From Vibrio sp. 99-70-13A1 (GTDB taxonomy: Bacteria; Pseudomonadota; Gammaproteobacteria; Enterobacterales; Vibrionaceae), in contig NZ_VTXD01000001.1 of assembly GCF_013114625.1 (NCBI RefSeq), positions 186,001 through 250,000 of the forward strand: a DNA stretch of 64,000 bases. The letters run 5' to 3'. Shown piece after piece: positions 45,610 to 56,166 of the stretch. Position numbers and translations under genes: made by a program. A model generated the notes under the pieces. That model had not been told where the DNA came from. It made no database searches and saw only the letters and a program-made list of their open reading frames with translations. Numbering within the stretch: the stretch's first letter is position 1; each line of letters begins with the position of its first letter.

Positions 45610-46632
45610 TTATTTCTTTTTATTTTTTCTTAACTGTTTTAAATATGCACGAACCGCTCGGTTATGTTCCGCTAAGTTCTTAGAAAATACATGCCCGCCT
45701 GTTCCGCTAGCAACAAAGTAAAGGTAATTACTTTTCTCTGGGTTCAGCGCAGCTTGGATTGATGCTTTACCAGCCATTGCGATAGGTGTAGGTGGTAACC
45801 CATTAATAGTGTATGTGTTATATGGTGTCGGCGTTCTAAGATCTTTCTTACGAATATTGCCATCGTAGCTATCACCCATACCATAAATAACCGTTGGATC
45901 GGTTTGCAAACGCATTCGCTTGTTTAAACGGTTAATAAAGACTGAAGATACGCGCTCTCGTTCTGAAGCAACTGCCGTTTCTTTCTCAATAATAGACGCT
46001 AAAATCAAAGCCTCATATGGCGACTTCAGCGGTAACTTGGCTACTTTGCTGTCCCATTCTCGATTTACGACGTCCATCAAGTTTCTATGTGCACGTTTTA
46101 GTAAATCTAAATCCGTTGTGCCGTAAGTATAATGATAAGTCTCAGCAAGGAAGAGTCCTTCCAATTTCTGATTATCAATACCTAATTTCTGTGCGATTTC
46201 TTTTTCAGACACACCTTCAAGTGTCTGTTGGATGAAGTCGTTACTTTTCAGTTGAATCATCCACTCATCGAAGCGGCTGCCTTCCACAAAGGTTATTGTA
46301 AACTGGTGCTCTTTTCCTTCTACCAGTACCTGTAATGCTTGTTCTAAAGTCAAACCAGGTTCTAGAAGAAAGGTGCCCGCTTTTACATCAACAAGTTCAG
46401 GGTGTAGTTTGCGGATCAATCTATCATAAGGTGATGCCGTAAATAGATTTTCATTAACCAGTTGGTTTAGTACGCGGTTAAAACTACTGCCTGAATTGAT
46501 GGTTATTACTTGAGAGCTTTCTAGCTGAATAACTTGTTTTAGCTGATCTTGCGCTTGGTTATATACGTAAAACGCAGCTGAAGCTGCTAGAATTAAGCAC
46601 AAGATAATAAAAATAAATAACTTTTTGATCAC
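45610..46632 (-). CDS. mltG: Endolytic murein transglycosylase MltG
   Basis: A 340-aa inner-membrane enzyme that cuts nascent peptidoglycan and sets glycan length. One N-terminal TM (about 4-22), then a LysM-like region and the YceG fold. The catalytic Glu lies in SIIEKETA. Conserved [12 protein letters not shown] and [13 protein letters not shown] are present. Its start overlaps the pabC stop by 4 bp. Confidence 0.93.
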   Translation of the reverse strand: MIKKLFIFIILCLILAASAAFYVYNQAQDQLKQVIQLESSQVITINSGSSFNRVLNQLVNENLFTASPYDRLIRKLHPELVDVKAGTFLLEPGLTLEQALQVLVEGKEHQFTITFVEGSRFDEWMIQLKSNDFIQQTLEGVSEKEIAQKLGIDNQKLEGLFLAETYHYTYGTTDLDLLKRAHRNLMDVVNREWDSKVAKLPLKSPYEALILASIIEKETAVASERERVSSVFINRLNKRMRLQTDPTVIYGMGDSYDGNIRKKDLRTPTPYNTYTINGLPPTPIAMAGKASIQAALNPEKSNYLYFVASGTGGHVFSKNLAEHNRAVRAYLKQLRKNKKK

Positions 46633-47447
46633 GAGTTCAATTGTCCTTGAAGGCTACGAGTGACGGGGCCAATTTTAAAATGAGTATTTCTGATGCGAGT
46701 AATAGGTGCGATACCTAAAATTGAGTTAGTCATAAAGACTTCATCAGCTTGGATAAGCTGATCCAAATGGTAATCACCGATTTTAACAAATTGTTCTGTA
46801 GAATCGAGAGCCATTAATACCTGCTTACGCATCACTCCAGCAACGCCACTTTGTGTCAGTTTGGGAGTGTAAATTTTATCTTGGATTCGCCAAAACAGGT
46901 TAGCCATAGTGGTTTCAATGACATGTCCCGAAATATCGAGAACTACGCCATCAACTTCACCAACCTCATCCATCTCACTTTTCATCAGAATTTGTTCAAG
47001 ACGATTATTATGTTTGTGACCAGCAAGTAGCGGGCTTAAGCCTAAAGCTTGGTTACAAATGCCTAACTGGACACCGTCATGATGCCAATCGTTATAGTGA
47101 CTAGGGTAGTCAAAGGAGCTAATGGTTACCATTGGCTTTGACACATTCAAAGAGCTATAGCCACGCCCACCCGCTCCACGGCTAATATGTAGTTTTAGAC
47201 CAAACCTAGAATCATTTGATGATGGTTTACTTTGAATCGCATTGTTAAGCCAAACTGTAACTATTTTCCAATCTATCGGGGAAATCTTCAGAGCTTTCAA
47301 ACACTCGTCAACTCGATACTGATGATCACTGAAATTTGCAATCTTACCGCCGAGTATTAGCATCGTCGTAAAACATCCATCACCATACTGAAAAGAGCGA
47401 TCAGAGATTCCGATCGTTTGCTGGCTTTCTCCATCAACCCAAAACAT
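46629..47447 (-). CDS. pabC: Aminodeoxychorismate lyase
   Basis: A 272-aa PLP-dependent enzyme releasing pyruvate from aminodeoxychorismate to give p-aminobenzoate for folate. The fold-type IV signature includes the PLP Lys in AGHKHNNRLEQIL and the cofactor-binding ETTMANLFW. The start is ATG 47447 (FWVDGESQQTIGISDR) with GGGGA six bases upstream, which matches E. coli PabC; an ATG four codons earlier overlaps that ribosome site. Confidence 0.9.
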   Translation of the reverse strand: MFWVDGESQQTIGISDRSFQYGDGCFTTMLILGGKIANFSDHQYRVDECLKALKISPIDWKIVTVWLNNAIQSKPSSNDSRFGLKLHISRGAGGRGYSSLNVSKPMVTISSFDYPSHYNDWHHDGVQLGICNQALGLSPLLAGHKHNNRLEQILMKSEMDEVGEVDGVVLDISGHVIETTMANLFWRIQDKIYTPKLTQSGVAGVMRKQVLMALDSTEQFVKIGDYHLDQLIQADEVFMTNSILGIAPITRIRNTHFKIGPVTRSLQGQLNS

Positions 47448-47459
47448 GGTTTTCCCCAT

Positions 47460-47497
47460 AAAAAGAAACGGCTCAATGCTAAAGCATCAAGCCGTTT
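47460..47497 (-). terminator. Hairpin with U-run between fabF and pabC
   Basis: AAACGGCT (47466-47473) pairs with AGCCGTTT (47490-47497), and ATGCT (47476-47480) pairs with AGCAT (47483-47487). The leftward RNA then has a U-run. It probably separates the highly expressed fab genes from pabC-mltG-tmk. Confidence 0.7.
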
Positions 47498-47551
47498 AAT
47501 AACAAGTCTAATTGTGACTATCTACGAGTGTTTATGTCTTTAATAAGATGA

Positions 47552-48796
47552 TTAAATCTTTTTGAAGATCAAACAGCCGTTTGTACCACCGAAACCGAAT
47601 GAGTTACATGCAGCATATTCCATGCCGCTAACTTTACGCGCGGTATGAGGTACTAAGTCAATATCTAAGCCTTCTTCAGGATCATCTAGGTTGATTGTCG
47701 GTGGGACAATCTGGTCAACCAAAGACATTGCAGTGATGATCGCTTCAGCAGAACCTGCGGCACCTAGAAGGTGACCAGTCATTGATTTCGTAGAAGAAAC
47801 CAATACTTGCTTACAGCCTGCTTCGCCAAGAGCACGTTTAATGCCTTTAACTTCGGCAACATCACCTGCAGGAGTCGATGTACCGTGTGCGTTAACATAA
47901 CCGATTTGTTCACCAGTCACACCAGCATCACGCATAGCCGCTTCCATTGCTAGTGCGCCACCAGAGCCATCTTCACTCGGAGATGTCATGTGGTAAGCGT
48001 CGCCAGACATACCGAAGCCAACAAGCTCACAGTAGATCTTAGCGCCACGAGCTTTCGCATGCTCGTACTCTTCAAGAACCATCATGCCTGCACCGTCACC
48101 AAGAACGAAGCCATCACGACCTTTGTCCCACGGACGAGAAGCTTTTTGAGGCTCATCGTTACGAGTAGACAGTGCTTTAGCCGCACCAAAACCGCCCATG
48201 CCTAGTGGTGTCGATGCTTTTTCAGCACCACCCGCTAGCATTGCATCAGCATCGCCGTATGCAATCATACGAGCCGCGTGACCAATGTTATGTAGACCAG
48301 TCGTACAAGCTGTTGAGATCGCGATATTTGGACCACGTAGACCACGCATGATAGACATGTGACCCGCAATCATATTGACGATCGTCGACGGTACGAAAAA
48401 CGGGCTGATTTTACGAGGGCCTTTTTCAGTTAGAGCCTTGTGACCGGCTTCGATCAAACCAAGACCACCAATACCAGAACCGATAGCAACGCCTACACGA
48501 GGAGCGTTTTCTTCAGTAATAGTTAGGGCTGAATCATCTAAAGCTTGAATACCTGCTGCGACGCCGTACTGGATGAACAAGTCCATCTTACGAGCATCTT
48601 TTTTAGTCATATACTCTTCGCAGTTAAAGTCTTTAACTAGACCTGCAAAACGAGTTGAGAAATTGGTTGCATCAAAATGATCGATATTAACGATACCACT
48701 TTGACCAGCTAGCAGGGCTTTCCAAGAAGATTCTACAGTGTTGCCTACCGGCGACAACATACCCATGCCAGTGACAACTACACGACGCTTGGACAC
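47552..48796 (-). CDS. fabF: Beta-ketoacyl-ACP synthase II
   Basis: A 414-aa condensing enzyme of fatty-acid elongation. The catalytic Cys lies in [10 protein letters not shown] (about 163) and the two His in [11 protein letters not shown] and [14 protein letters not shown]. FabF is also the temperature-responsive synthase in E. coli. It lies after acpP, with a stem-loop in the 93-bp gap. Confidence 0.96.
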   Translation of the reverse strand: MSKRRVVVTGMGMLSPVGNTVESSWKALLAGQSGIVNIDHFDATNFSTRFAGLVKDFNCEEYMTKKDARKMDLFIQYGVAAGIQALDDSALTITEENAPRVGVAIGSGIGGLGLIEAGHKALTEKGPRKISPFFVPSTIVNMIAGHMSIMRGLRGPNIAISTACTTGLHNIGHAARMIAYGDADAMLAGGAEKASTPLGMGGFGAAKALSTRNDEPQKASRPWDKGRDGFVLGDGAGMMVLEEYEHAKARGAKIYCELVGFGMSGDAYHMTSPSEDGSGGALAMEAAMRDAGVTGEQIGYVNAHGTSTPAGDVAEVKGIKRALGEAGCKQVLVSSTKSMTGHLLGAAGSAEAIITAMSLVDQIVPPTINLDDPEEGLDIDLVPHTARKVSGMEYAACNSFGFGGTNGCLIFKKI

Positions 48797-48856
48797 GATA
48801 TTACACTCCGGGGATTGAGGTGATTTAAGATGAGGATAGATGAGTTAGATAAAACA

Positions 48857-48879
48857 CAGGCGGTCGAGGTGACCGCCTG
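48857..48879 (-). terminator. Stem-loop between acpP and fabF (attenuator-like)
   Basis: CAGGCGGTC (48857-48865) pairs perfectly with GACCGCCTG (48871-48879) around a 5-base loop. The leftward RNA continues TGTTTTATC. It probably keeps ACP output above that of FabF. Confidence 0.7.
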
Positions 48880-48889
48880 GGAGAGATTA

Positions 48890-49123
48890 TTACTGAGCGC
48901 TAGTTACGTAATCGATAGCTGCTTGAACAGTAGTAATTTTCTCAGCTTCTTCATCTGGGATTTCAGTGTCGAATTCTTCTTCTAGAGCCATTACTAGCTC
49001 AACTGTGTCTAGAGAATCTGCACCTAGGTCATCAACGAAAGAAGCTTCGTTTTTAACTTCAGCTTCGTCTACACCTAGCTGTTCAACAATGATTTTCTTT
49101 ACGCGTTCTTCGAGGTTGCTCAT
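48890..49123 (-). CDS. acpP: Acyl carrier protein
   Basis: A 77-aa very acidic carrier protein. The 4'-phosphopantetheine Ser is residue 37 in [10 protein letters not shown]. Length is typical (77-78). It has a 166-bp gap upstream, with room for its own strong promoter, and a stem-loop downstream. Confidence 0.97.
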   Translation of the reverse strand: MSNLEERVKKIIVEQLGVDEAEVKNEASFVDDLGADSLDTVELVMALEEEFDTEIPDEEAEKITTVQAAIDYVTSAQ

Positions 49124-49289
49124 TTTTTCTTTTCCTTTACAGAGTTCGCTTTATGCGATGTTTTCCGTAGTTTATTCAATCTATTGAAAGTTGCAAGGTC
49201 AACTTTTCTGGTCAAACCACAATTTTCACGATTTTAACCGAAATTACGTATGATCTTGACTTAAATCATGCACAAATGTTGCACATAAT

Positions 49290-50024
49290 TTACACCATGT
49301 ACATACCGCCATTGACGTGAAGTGTTTCACCTGTGATATAAGCTGCCGCAGGTGACGCCAAAAATACCACAGCTTCAGCGATTTCGCGAGGGTCACCTAG
49401 TCGACCTGCTGGTACATTCGCCAAAGTTGCTGCACGTTGATCATCATTTAGTGCTTTTGTCATGTCAGTTTCAATGAAACCTGGGGCAACAGTGTTGACT
49501 GTAATACCACGTGACGCAACTTCACGAGCCATTGATTTCGTGAAACCAATCACACCAGCTTTTGCTGCTGCATAGTTAGCTTGACCAGCATTGCCCATAG
49601 TACCAACTACAGAACCTACGTTAACGATACGACCCTGACGCTTCTTCATCATGCCACGCAATACTGCTTTAGACATGCGGAAGATAGGCGTTAGATTAGT
49701 ATCGATGATGTCGTTCCACTCATCGTCTTTCATGCGCATAAGCAGATTATCACGTGTGATACCTGCATTATTCACAAGAATATCGATTGCACCGAACTCA
49801 TCGTTAATAGTCTTCAGTGTAGCAGCTATTGACTCAACGTCTGTTACGTTAAGAGCAAGACCTTTTCCGTTTTCACCAAGATACTCGCTGATTGCAGCAG
49901 CGCCGCCTTCAGACGTAGCAGTACCGATAACTTTAGCACCACGCTCAACTAAAAGTTCAGCGATTGCACGACCGATACCACGGCTTGCGCCTGTAACTAG
50001 TGCAACTTTGCCTTCTAAATTCAT
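49290..50024 (-). CDS. fabG: 3-oxoacyl-ACP reductase
   Basis: A 244-aa NADPH-dependent SDR of fatty-acid elongation, the same length as E. coli FabG. TGASRGIGRAIA cofactor loop, NNAGITRDNLLM, catalytic Ser in VGSVVG and YAAAKAG. The second of two adjacent ATGs (50024, NLEGKVALVTG) matches the family start. Follows fabD by 25 bp. Confidence 0.96.
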   Translation of the reverse strand: MNLEGKVALVTGASRGIGRAIAELLVERGAKVIGTATSEGGAAAISEYLGENGKGLALNVTDVESIAATLKTINDEFGAIDILVNNAGITRDNLLMRMKDDEWNDIIDTNLTPIFRMSKAVLRGMMKKRQGRIVNVGSVVGTMGNAGQANYAAAKAGVIGFTKSMAREVASRGITVNTVAPGFIETDMTKALNDDQRAATLANVPAGRLGDPREIAEAVVFLASPAAAYITGETLHVNGGMYMV

Positions 50025-50049
50025 CATAACTTCTCTATTAATTGGTTAT

Positions 50050-50973
50050 TTACTTTGCAGCTTCGAGCGATGCAGTGTCATTAACTGCAGCAGCCGTCAT
50101 AGTTTTTACAATTCGTTTTGTTAGACCAGTAAGAACTTTACCAGGACCTAATTCAAGTAGCTTTTCAACGCCTTGCTCATTCATCGCTTGTACACCTTCA
50201 GTCCAACGAACTGGGCTGTATAGCTGACGAACAAGTGCGCTTTTGATTTTTGCAGGGTCTGTTTCAGCAATAACATCAACGTTATTGATAACAGGCAACG
50301 CTGGCGTGTTGAACTCTAGAGCTTCTAGAGCAACGGCTAGCTTGTCTGCCGCTGGCTTCATTAGTGCACAATGAGATGGCACTGATACTGGTAAAGGAAG
50401 TGCACGCTTAGCGCCCGCTTCTTTACATAGTACACCAGCGCGCTCAACTGCCGCTTTGTTACCCGCAATAACAACTTGACCAGGTGAATTGAAGTTAACT
50501 GGAGACACAACTTCGTCTTGTGCAGCTTCTTCACACGCTTTAGCAATCGCTTCATCATCTAGACCGATGATTGCGTACATTGCACCAACGCCCGCAGGAA
50601 CCGCTTCTTGCATCAGTTGACCACGTAGCTCAACTAACTTGATCGCTTCTTTAAAGTCGATAACACCAGCACATACGAGCGCAGAGTATTCACCTAGGCT
50701 ATGACCAGCTAGGTTTTCAGGTTGCTCTAGACCAAGCTCTTGCCATACACGCCAGATTGCAACAGACGCTGTTAGTAGAGCTGGTTGAGTGCGGAAAGTT
50801 TCATTTAGATTTTCTACTGGACCATCTTGAACCAATGCCCATAGATCGTAACCAAGTGCTTCTGAAGCTTCAGCAAATGTCTTTTTTACAACATCATACT
50901 GTTCGCCTAGGTCAGCAAGCATACCGATAGCTTGAGAGCCTTGGCCTGGGAATACGATAGCAAATTTGCTCAT
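50050..50973 (-). CDS. fabD: Malonyl-CoA:ACP transacylase
   Basis: A 307-aa acyltransferase charging ACP with malonate. Nucleophile Ser in AGHSLGEYSA (about 92), Arg in VELRGQLMQ, and the oxyanion FPGQGSQ near the start. Catalytic His in VSVPSHCALM. Sits between fabH and fabG as in E. coli. Confidence 0.96.
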   Translation of the reverse strand: MSKFAIVFPGQGSQAIGMLADLGEQYDVVKKTFAEASEALGYDLWALVQDGPVENLNETFRTQPALLTASVAIWRVWQELGLEQPENLAGHSLGEYSALVCAGVIDFKEAIKLVELRGQLMQEAVPAGVGAMYAIIGLDDEAIAKACEEAAQDEVVSPVNFNSPGQVVIAGNKAAVERAGVLCKEAGAKRALPLPVSVPSHCALMKPAADKLAVALEALEFNTPALPVINNVDVIAETDPAKIKSALVRQLYSPVRWTEGVQAMNEQGVEKLLELGPGKVLTGLTKRIVKTMTAAAVNDTASLEAAK

Positions 50974-51010
50974 TGTAATTTTCCTTTAAGCAAAGCAAAA
51001 AATTGAATAA

Positions 51011-51029
51011 GGCACATAAGTTATGTGCC
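51011..51029 (-). promoter_or_regulatory. Stem-loop between fabH and fabD
   Basis: GGCACATAA pairs with TTATGTGCC around a single G. The leftward RNA has a loose U-rich tail. Probably a partial terminator or stability element in the fab operon. Confidence 0.55.
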
Positions 51030-51053
51030 TTGTTTGTTGATTATCGCTTGAGG

Positions 51054-52004
51054 TTAGAATTTAACCAACGCAGAACCCCAAGTGAAACCGCCACCAAAGG
51101 CTTCGAGAAGAAGCGTTTGACCACGTCTAATTCGACCGTCACGCACAGCCTCATCGAGTGCTGTCGGTACGGTAGCTGCTGACGTATTGCCGTGCTTATC
51201 AAGGGTAATCACCACTTGATCAAGCGACATTGTCAGCTTTTTAGCGGTTGCTGAAATAATACGGTAGTTGGCTTGGTGTGGAACTAACCAATCAAGCTCT
51301 GACTTATCCATGTTATTCGCCGCTAATGTGTCTTTAACTAGCTTAGAAAGCTGAGTTACTGCCACTTTGAATACTTCATTACCCGCCATGTGCAGCCATT
51401 TATCTGAATCACCGCCACGCTCTGGTACTTCTAAACTTAGAAGTTCACCGTATTTACCATCAGAGTAAATGTGAGTCGACAAAATACCTGGCTCTTCGCT
51501 TGCGCCTACAACCACCGCACCTGCTGCATCACCAAATAAGATGATAGTAGAGCGGTCAGTCGGATCACAGGTTTTTGACAATGCATCAGCGCCAATCACC
51601 AAAACGTTCTTACACATACCCGTTTTGATATGTTGGTCAGCAACAGACAATGCATATACAAAGCCTGAACATGCTGCAGCTAAGTCGAATGCAGGGCAAC
51701 CTTTAATACCAAGCTTACCTTGTACCTGACATGCAGAAGATGGGAATGTATGGCTACTGCTGGTTGTTGCAACAATGATTAAGTCGATATCTTCTTTGTC
51801 GATACCCGCCATTTCAATGGCATTTTCAGCAGCGTAAAACGCCATATCCGCAACGGTTTCGTTTTCCGCTGAAATACGACGCTCTTTAATACCTGTTCTA
51901 GCAACGATCCACTCATCGCTAGTCTCTACCATTTTCTCTAAGTCTGCGTTAGTACGCACCTGAGATGGCAAGTAGCTGCCAGTACCTAAAATTTTGCTAT
52001 ACAT
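51054..52004 (-). CDS. fabH: Beta-ketoacyl-ACP synthase III
   Basis: A 316-aa enzyme starting fatty-acid synthesis from acetyl-CoA and malonyl-ACP. Catalytic Cys in [11 protein letters not shown] (about 112), His in VPHQANYRI and Asn in [11 protein letters not shown]. The family start [12 protein letters not shown] is present. Follows plsX by 5 bp. Confidence 0.96.
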   Translation of the reverse strand: MYSKILGTGSYLPSQVRTNADLEKMVETSDEWIVARTGIKERRISAENETVADMAFYAAENAIEMAGIDKEDIDLIIVATTSSSHTFPSSACQVQGKLGIKGCPAFDLAAACSGFVYALSVADQHIKTGMCKNVLVIGADALSKTCDPTDRSTIILFGDAAGAVVVGASEEPGILSTHIYSDGKYGELLSLEVPERGGDSDKWLHMAGNEVFKVAVTQLSKLVKDTLAANNMDKSELDWLVPHQANYRIISATAKKLTMSLDQVVITLDKHGNTSAATVPTALDEAVRDGRIRRGQTLLLEAFGGGFTWGSALVKF

Positions 52005-52009
52005 GAAGA

Positions 52010-53035
52010 CTAATAATGCCTCTCGAGTAAAACCGCTTCCAAACGATCGCTAATGCGGCTGGGGACTTGTCGTTTGACCTCGTGTACTGCTTCACCAATC
52101 GCGTTGACGACTGCAGATACATCAGCACTTCCATGACTTTTAATGACAATGCCGCGCAATCCTAACAAACTTGCGCCGTTATACTGGTCGGGGTTCAAGG
52201 TTTTTAATTCAGTAAATAGCTCAGAAAACAACATTCTGGCTATCCAACCCTTTATTGTTGAAGCCATCATGCGCGTTTTTAGCTTATCAATAAAGAGTTG
52301 AGCTGTACCTTCGCACGTTTTTAAGCAGACATTGCCCACAAAACCATCACATACGACGACATCAGCAGCATCTTGAAGTAATTGGTTACCTTCAATATAG
52401 CCTATGAAGTTCACAGACTGAGTATTCGACAACATTTCAGCGCATCGTTTTACAAGGTCATTGCCTTTAATTTCTTCAGCACCGATATTCAAGATAGCGA
52501 CACGTGGCGCGCGACCTAAATGTTGTTCTGCTAATGCACTACCCATTACGGCAAACTGAAACAGTGAATCTGCATCACTAGAAACGTTCGCCCCTAAATC
52601 AAGCATCCATGTTCGGTTTCCAGAAGCGGTAGGCAAAGCTGAAACCAATGCTGGTCTATCAATACCAGGAAGAAGTTTGAGTCTGAAACGAGATAGAGCC
52701 ATTAGTGCGCCAGTGTTACCACCACTCACGCAAGCATCAGCCTGTGATTCGGCAACAAGATCAATAGCGGCACGCATAGAACTACCCAGACTATTACGTA
52801 AGGCTAGTGAAGGTTTTTCAGAATTGGAAATAACTCGATCACAATGCTGGATACTCAAACGAGAATCAGGCATTCGACCTAATGATGATAATTGAGATGT
52901 GATCGCGTTTCGATCACCTATGAGAATGACTTTTAGCTCTGGGAAATACGACAGTGCCTGCACGGCGGCAGGCACTGTTACACGAGGACCGAAGTCCCCG
53001 CCCATTGCATCAAGCGCAACGGTTAGATTTTGCAA
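52010..53035 (-). CDS. plsX: Phosphate acyltransferase PlsX
   Basis: A 341-aa enzyme that makes acyl-phosphate from acyl-ACP for phospholipid synthesis. The PlsX signature [13 protein letters not shown] opens the protein, and [12 protein letters not shown] and [10 protein letters not shown] are conserved. It follows rpmF by 9 bp, giving the conserved rpmF-plsX-fabH order. Confidence 0.95.
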   Translation of the reverse strand: MQNLTVALDAMGGDFGPRVTVPAAVQALSYFPELKVILIGDRNAITSQLSSLGRMPDSRLSIQHCDRVISNSEKPSLALRNSLGSSMRAAIDLVAESQADACVSGGNTGALMALSRFRLKLLPGIDRPALVSALPTASGNRTWMLDLGANVSSDADSLFQFAVMGSALAEQHLGRAPRVAILNIGAEEIKGNDLVKRCAEMLSNTQSVNFIGYIEGNQLLQDAADVVVCDGFVGNVCLKTCEGTAQLFIDKLKTRMMASTIKGWIARMLFSELFTELKTLNPDQYNGASLLGLRGIVIKSHGSADVSAVVNAIGEAVHEVKRQVPSRISDRLEAVLLERHY

Positions 53036-53044
53036 AGGTCAACC

Positions 53045-53215
53045 TTACTTGTTGATAACCTTTTTGCCGCGGTAGAAACCTTCGGCAGTCACGTTGTGAC
53101 GTAGGTGAGTTTCACCTGAAGTTGCGTCTACAGAAAGTGCAGCTGTAGTTAGTGCATCGTGTGAACGACGCATGCCACGCATTGAACGTGATTTCTTGCT
53201 CTTTTGTACGGCCAT
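53045..53215 (-). CDS. rpmF: 50S ribosomal protein L32
   Basis: A 56-aa basic ribosomal protein: [19 protein letters not shown] at the N-terminus, then a second part ending [12 protein letters not shown]. Length is standard for L32 (56-57). The zinc-type Cys residues are absent, as in enterics. It lies 48 bp after yceD and just before plsX. Confidence 0.96.
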   Translation of the reverse strand: MAVQKSKKSRSMRGMRRSHDALTTAALSVDATSGETHLRHNVTAEGFYRGKKVINK

Positions 53216-53263
53216 TGACCCTACTCCTATGTAAATTCTTAAGGATACTTACTTGTTAATAAG

Positions 53264-53791
53264 TTAGCTCTTTAAGTTTTTTAAAACATCAAATGGATTC
53301 GGCTTTTTATCTTCCTCAATTTCTTTAGGAAGTTCACCAAATACCAAATTATTTGAGTTAACGCTACATTTCGCATCGTCGTGCATTGCTATTTGTGGCA
53401 ATCCAAGGATGAACTCGTCTTCAACTAGTTTAATCAGGTCTAACTCACCGTACTCGTTCAGATCTACCAAATCATACTCTTCCGGTGCGTCTTCTTCACT
53501 TTTCTCGCTGTAAACAGGAGTACAAGTAAAGTGGACATCGCACTGATGTGCGAAAACCTCATTACAACGTTGACACTCTAAATCGACTTCGACGTTAGCT
53601 TTACCAGAGATAACGACTAATCGTTGTTCATCAAGCCCAAATGACATTGAGACTTGCGCGTCACGTTTTACGCCTTCAGTTGCTTCAGTTAAACGCTTTA
53701 AAAGACTTACTTGGATGATACCATCCATATCAAGTCGTTTTTGAGCTGTTCGTGCAGGATCAACTGTACGCGGTATTTTTTCCTTTTGCAT
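53264..53791 (-). CDS. yceD: YceD family protein (DUF177)
   Basis: A 175-aa protein of the DUF177 family, linked to 23S rRNA accumulation. The conserved CQRC motif (LECQRCNEVF, about 73-76) and the acidic LVEDEFILGLPQ segment are present. It leads the yceD-rpmF-plsX-fab block. Divergent from the maf-like gene. Confidence 0.92.
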   Translation of the reverse strand: MQKEKIPRTVDPARTAQKRLDMDGIIQVSLLKRLTEATEGVKRDAQVSMSFGLDEQRLVVISGKANVEVDLECQRCNEVFAHQCDVHFTCTPVYSEKSEEDAPEEYDLVDLNEYGELDLIKLVEDEFILGLPQIAMHDDAKCSVNSNNLVFGELPKEIEEDKKPNPFDVLKNLKS

Positions 53792-53940
53792 AGGGCGCGA
53801 ATCTTATCTTCCAAATCATGTTTAGTCAAAGGAAATGGCAAAAAAATTGCACTTTCCTACCTTTCCTATTCAGAGCATTATGAATAGCAGGACAAGTTAC
53901 GTTATCCTGAGATAAATGCTTCCGTGAATTGTAAATTAAA

Positions 53941-54522
53941 ATGAAAAATTACCAACTAGTTTTGGCCTCTACATCACCATTTAGGCAAGAGATCCTCAAA
54001 AAACTACAGTTAAGCTTCGTTACTGCTAAACCAGATTGCGATGAAACACCACTTCCGAACGAAACACCTCAACAGTTAGTAATGCGTCTTGCAGAGATTA
54101 AAGCCAAGTCTTGTATTGTTAATCAGTCTAGTTTAGTAATTGGTTCCGATCAGGTTTGTGTCATTGACGGAGAAATCATTGGCAAGCCGCATACTCGTGA
54201 AAAAGCAATTGAACAACTGTCACGCCAGAGCGGTAAGAGCATCAATTTCTATACAGGGGTAACCGTATGGAACAGCGATACCAATCAAGCCGACACTCGC
54301 TTAGATACCTTTGTTGTGCACTTCCGCGATTTAACTGAGCAACAGATCATTTCTTATGTTGAGAAAGAGAAGCCTTACTACTGCGCCGGCAGCTTTATGT
54401 GCGAAGGATTAGGCATTGCGCTATTTAAGAAGATGGAGGGTAAAGACCCGAACACACTGATCGGTTTACCTATTATCGATTTAGTCGACATGCTTGAAGC
54501 TCAAGGAATGAGAGTGCTTTAG
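53941..54522 (+). CDS. yceF: Maf-like 7-methyl-GTP pyrophosphatase YceF
   Basis: A 193-aa nucleotide pyrophosphatase. Family motifs: ASTSPFRQEIL near the start, the catalytic Asp in GSDQVCVI, GKPHTREKA, and YCAGSFMCEGLG. Cytosolic house-cleaning of modified nucleotides. E. coli YceF (194 aa) also lies beside yceD and rluC. Confidence 0.92.
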   Translation: MKNYQLVLASTSPFRQEILKKLQLSFVTAKPDCDETPLPNETPQQLVMRLAEIKAKSCIVNQSSLVIGSDQVCVIDGEIIGKPHTREKAIEQLSRQSGKSINFYTGVTVWNSDTNQADTRLDTFVVHFRDLTEQQIISYVEKEKPYYCAGSFMCEGLGIALFKKMEGKDPNTLIGLPIIDLVDMLEAQGMRVL

Positions 54523-54623
54523 CTATTAATGATGAAAATGACTAACGAGTAAAATTGAAAAAGGTTGACGAATATCGTCAACCTTTTAAAAGAATCAAGA
54601 ATAGAGAGTGTCCCTCTCGCATC

Positions 54624-55571
54624 TTATTTTAATTTGCGTAAGCCGCAGAGTGCTTTTTCCAGCCTAGCTTCCATTGGCGCTGAAATATCCATTTTCTCTT
54701 CACTACCTGGGTGAATAAACTTGATATTTGCTGCATGTAAGAACAAGCGATTTAGTCCTACTTTGCCCGTATAAGCATCAAAACGACGATCACCGTAGCG
54801 ATCATCCCAAGCAATTGGGTGTCCAGTATATTGAGCGTGGACACGAATTTGGTGCGTACGGCCCGTAATAGGACTGGCTTGAACTAAGGTTGCTTCTTGG
54901 AATTTTTCTAAAACCTTAAAACGAGTCTCAGAAGCTTTGCCGTTTGGGTTCACACGAACAATGCTGTTCACTTCATTTTTCAACAATGGAGCATTAACAA
55001 CCTTACAGCTATTCTTCCACTCACCCATCACTAACGCAAAATAATATTTCTGTACTGTTTTTTCGCGGAACTGTGCTTGAAGGTGCCTTAAAGCTGAACG
55101 CTTCTTAGCTACGAGTAAAATACCTGATGTATCTCTATCGATACGATGTACTAACTCTAAGAAACGAGCTTCTGCTCGTAACGCTCTTAGAGCTTCAATT
55201 GCGCCGAACTTTAAACCACTACCACCATGAACTGCAGTTCCCGATGGTTTGTTCAAAATCAGCATATGATCATCTTCATGAATAATGCACTGCTCAAGCT
55301 CCGAGACCTTATTTAATTTGGTGCTCGGAACGTTATTTTCAGCTTTTTCTTCAATCGTTACAGGTGGGATCCTTACAAGGTCCCCTGCTTTCAATTTATA
55401 CTCAGCTTTGATTCGCTTTTTATTTACACGCACTTCTCCCTTACGCACAATTCTGTAAACCATGCTTTTAGGGACACTTTTTAATTGGTTGCGTAAGAAG
55501 TTATCAATACGCTGACCAGCCATATCTTCGTCGATTTCGACAAATTGGACTTTAGTTCTAATTTCACTCAT
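54624..55571 (-). CDS. rluC: 23S rRNA pseudouridine synthase RluC
   Basis: A 315-aa enzyme that modifies 23S rRNA at 955, 2504 and 2580. An S4 RNA-binding domain (about 15-75, QRIDNFLRNQLKSVP) precedes the synthase domain with catalytic Asp in HRIDRDTSG. Length matches E. coli RluC (319). Divergent from rne, as in enterics. Confidence 0.94.
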   Translation of the reverse strand: MSEIRTKVQFVEIDEDMAGQRIDNFLRNQLKSVPKSMVYRIVRKGEVRVNKKRIKAEYKLKAGDLVRIPPVTIEEKAENNVPSTKLNKVSELEQCIIHEDDHMLILNKPSGTAVHGGSGLKFGAIEALRALRAEARFLELVHRIDRDTSGILLVAKKRSALRHLQAQFREKTVQKYYFALVMGEWKNSCKVVNAPLLKNEVNSIVRVNPNGKASETRFKVLEKFQEATLVQASPITGRTHQIRVHAQYTGHPIAWDDRYGDRRFDAYTGKVGLNRLFLHAANIKFIHPGSEEKMDISAPMEARLEKALCGLRKLK

Positions 55572-56166
55572 TTGGTTAGTGTACCACTGTCAATGTTGAT
55601 AATTGAGAGTTTCTTCCAACTTTTCTAGCAGATTTTAGCCGTTCCGCATGATTCGTTTATTACACTTGTTTGATTTTTAGAACAAAAAACAATCAAAAAC
55701 ATGACTTCACACACACATAACCATTTATTTATCTTATAAACAATGAGTTAGTGCTATCAAAAATTAAACAAAACCCTTTTTTTTACCGCATTCCGACAAA
55801 GCAGATTGCCGTGTTTAACGACCACTGCTATAGTTCACAGCTGCTATAAGTGGTTTGACTATTATTTAAACAGCTAACCATTCAAAGCAAACAAATGAGT
55901 AGATGCCTTAGATTAGATAGTGCTGCAATCGGCGTAAGACACCATCAACTAGGTTCCTTGTCGCTCTACTCACGTAAACTCATGCTGAGTATTCACCGCC
56001 ACATCGCGGATCATAGACTTTTATCTATGATGACTGACGTGCCCACGAGCATCCCTCTCCAGCCGGGAGGCTGCACTGATAAAGCCATGGGATCAGGCAC
56101 CATGAGAAACGAACAAAGCGGCAACAATAATTATGAAAATAAAGAAAAGACAATGAGAATTTCTAA
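55572..56166 (+). promoter_or_regulatory. rne promoter and long structured 5' leader
   Basis: This 595-bp region before rne resembles the autoregulatory rne leader (rne5) of enterics in position and length. Visible hairpins: ATCATAGA (56010-56017) with TCTATGAT (56024-56031), and a larger domain closed by GTGCC (56039-56043) with GGCAC (56096-56100) holding CCTC/GAGG (56054-56057 with 56067-56070). A 91-codon ORF across it is probably not coding. Confidence 0.6.
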
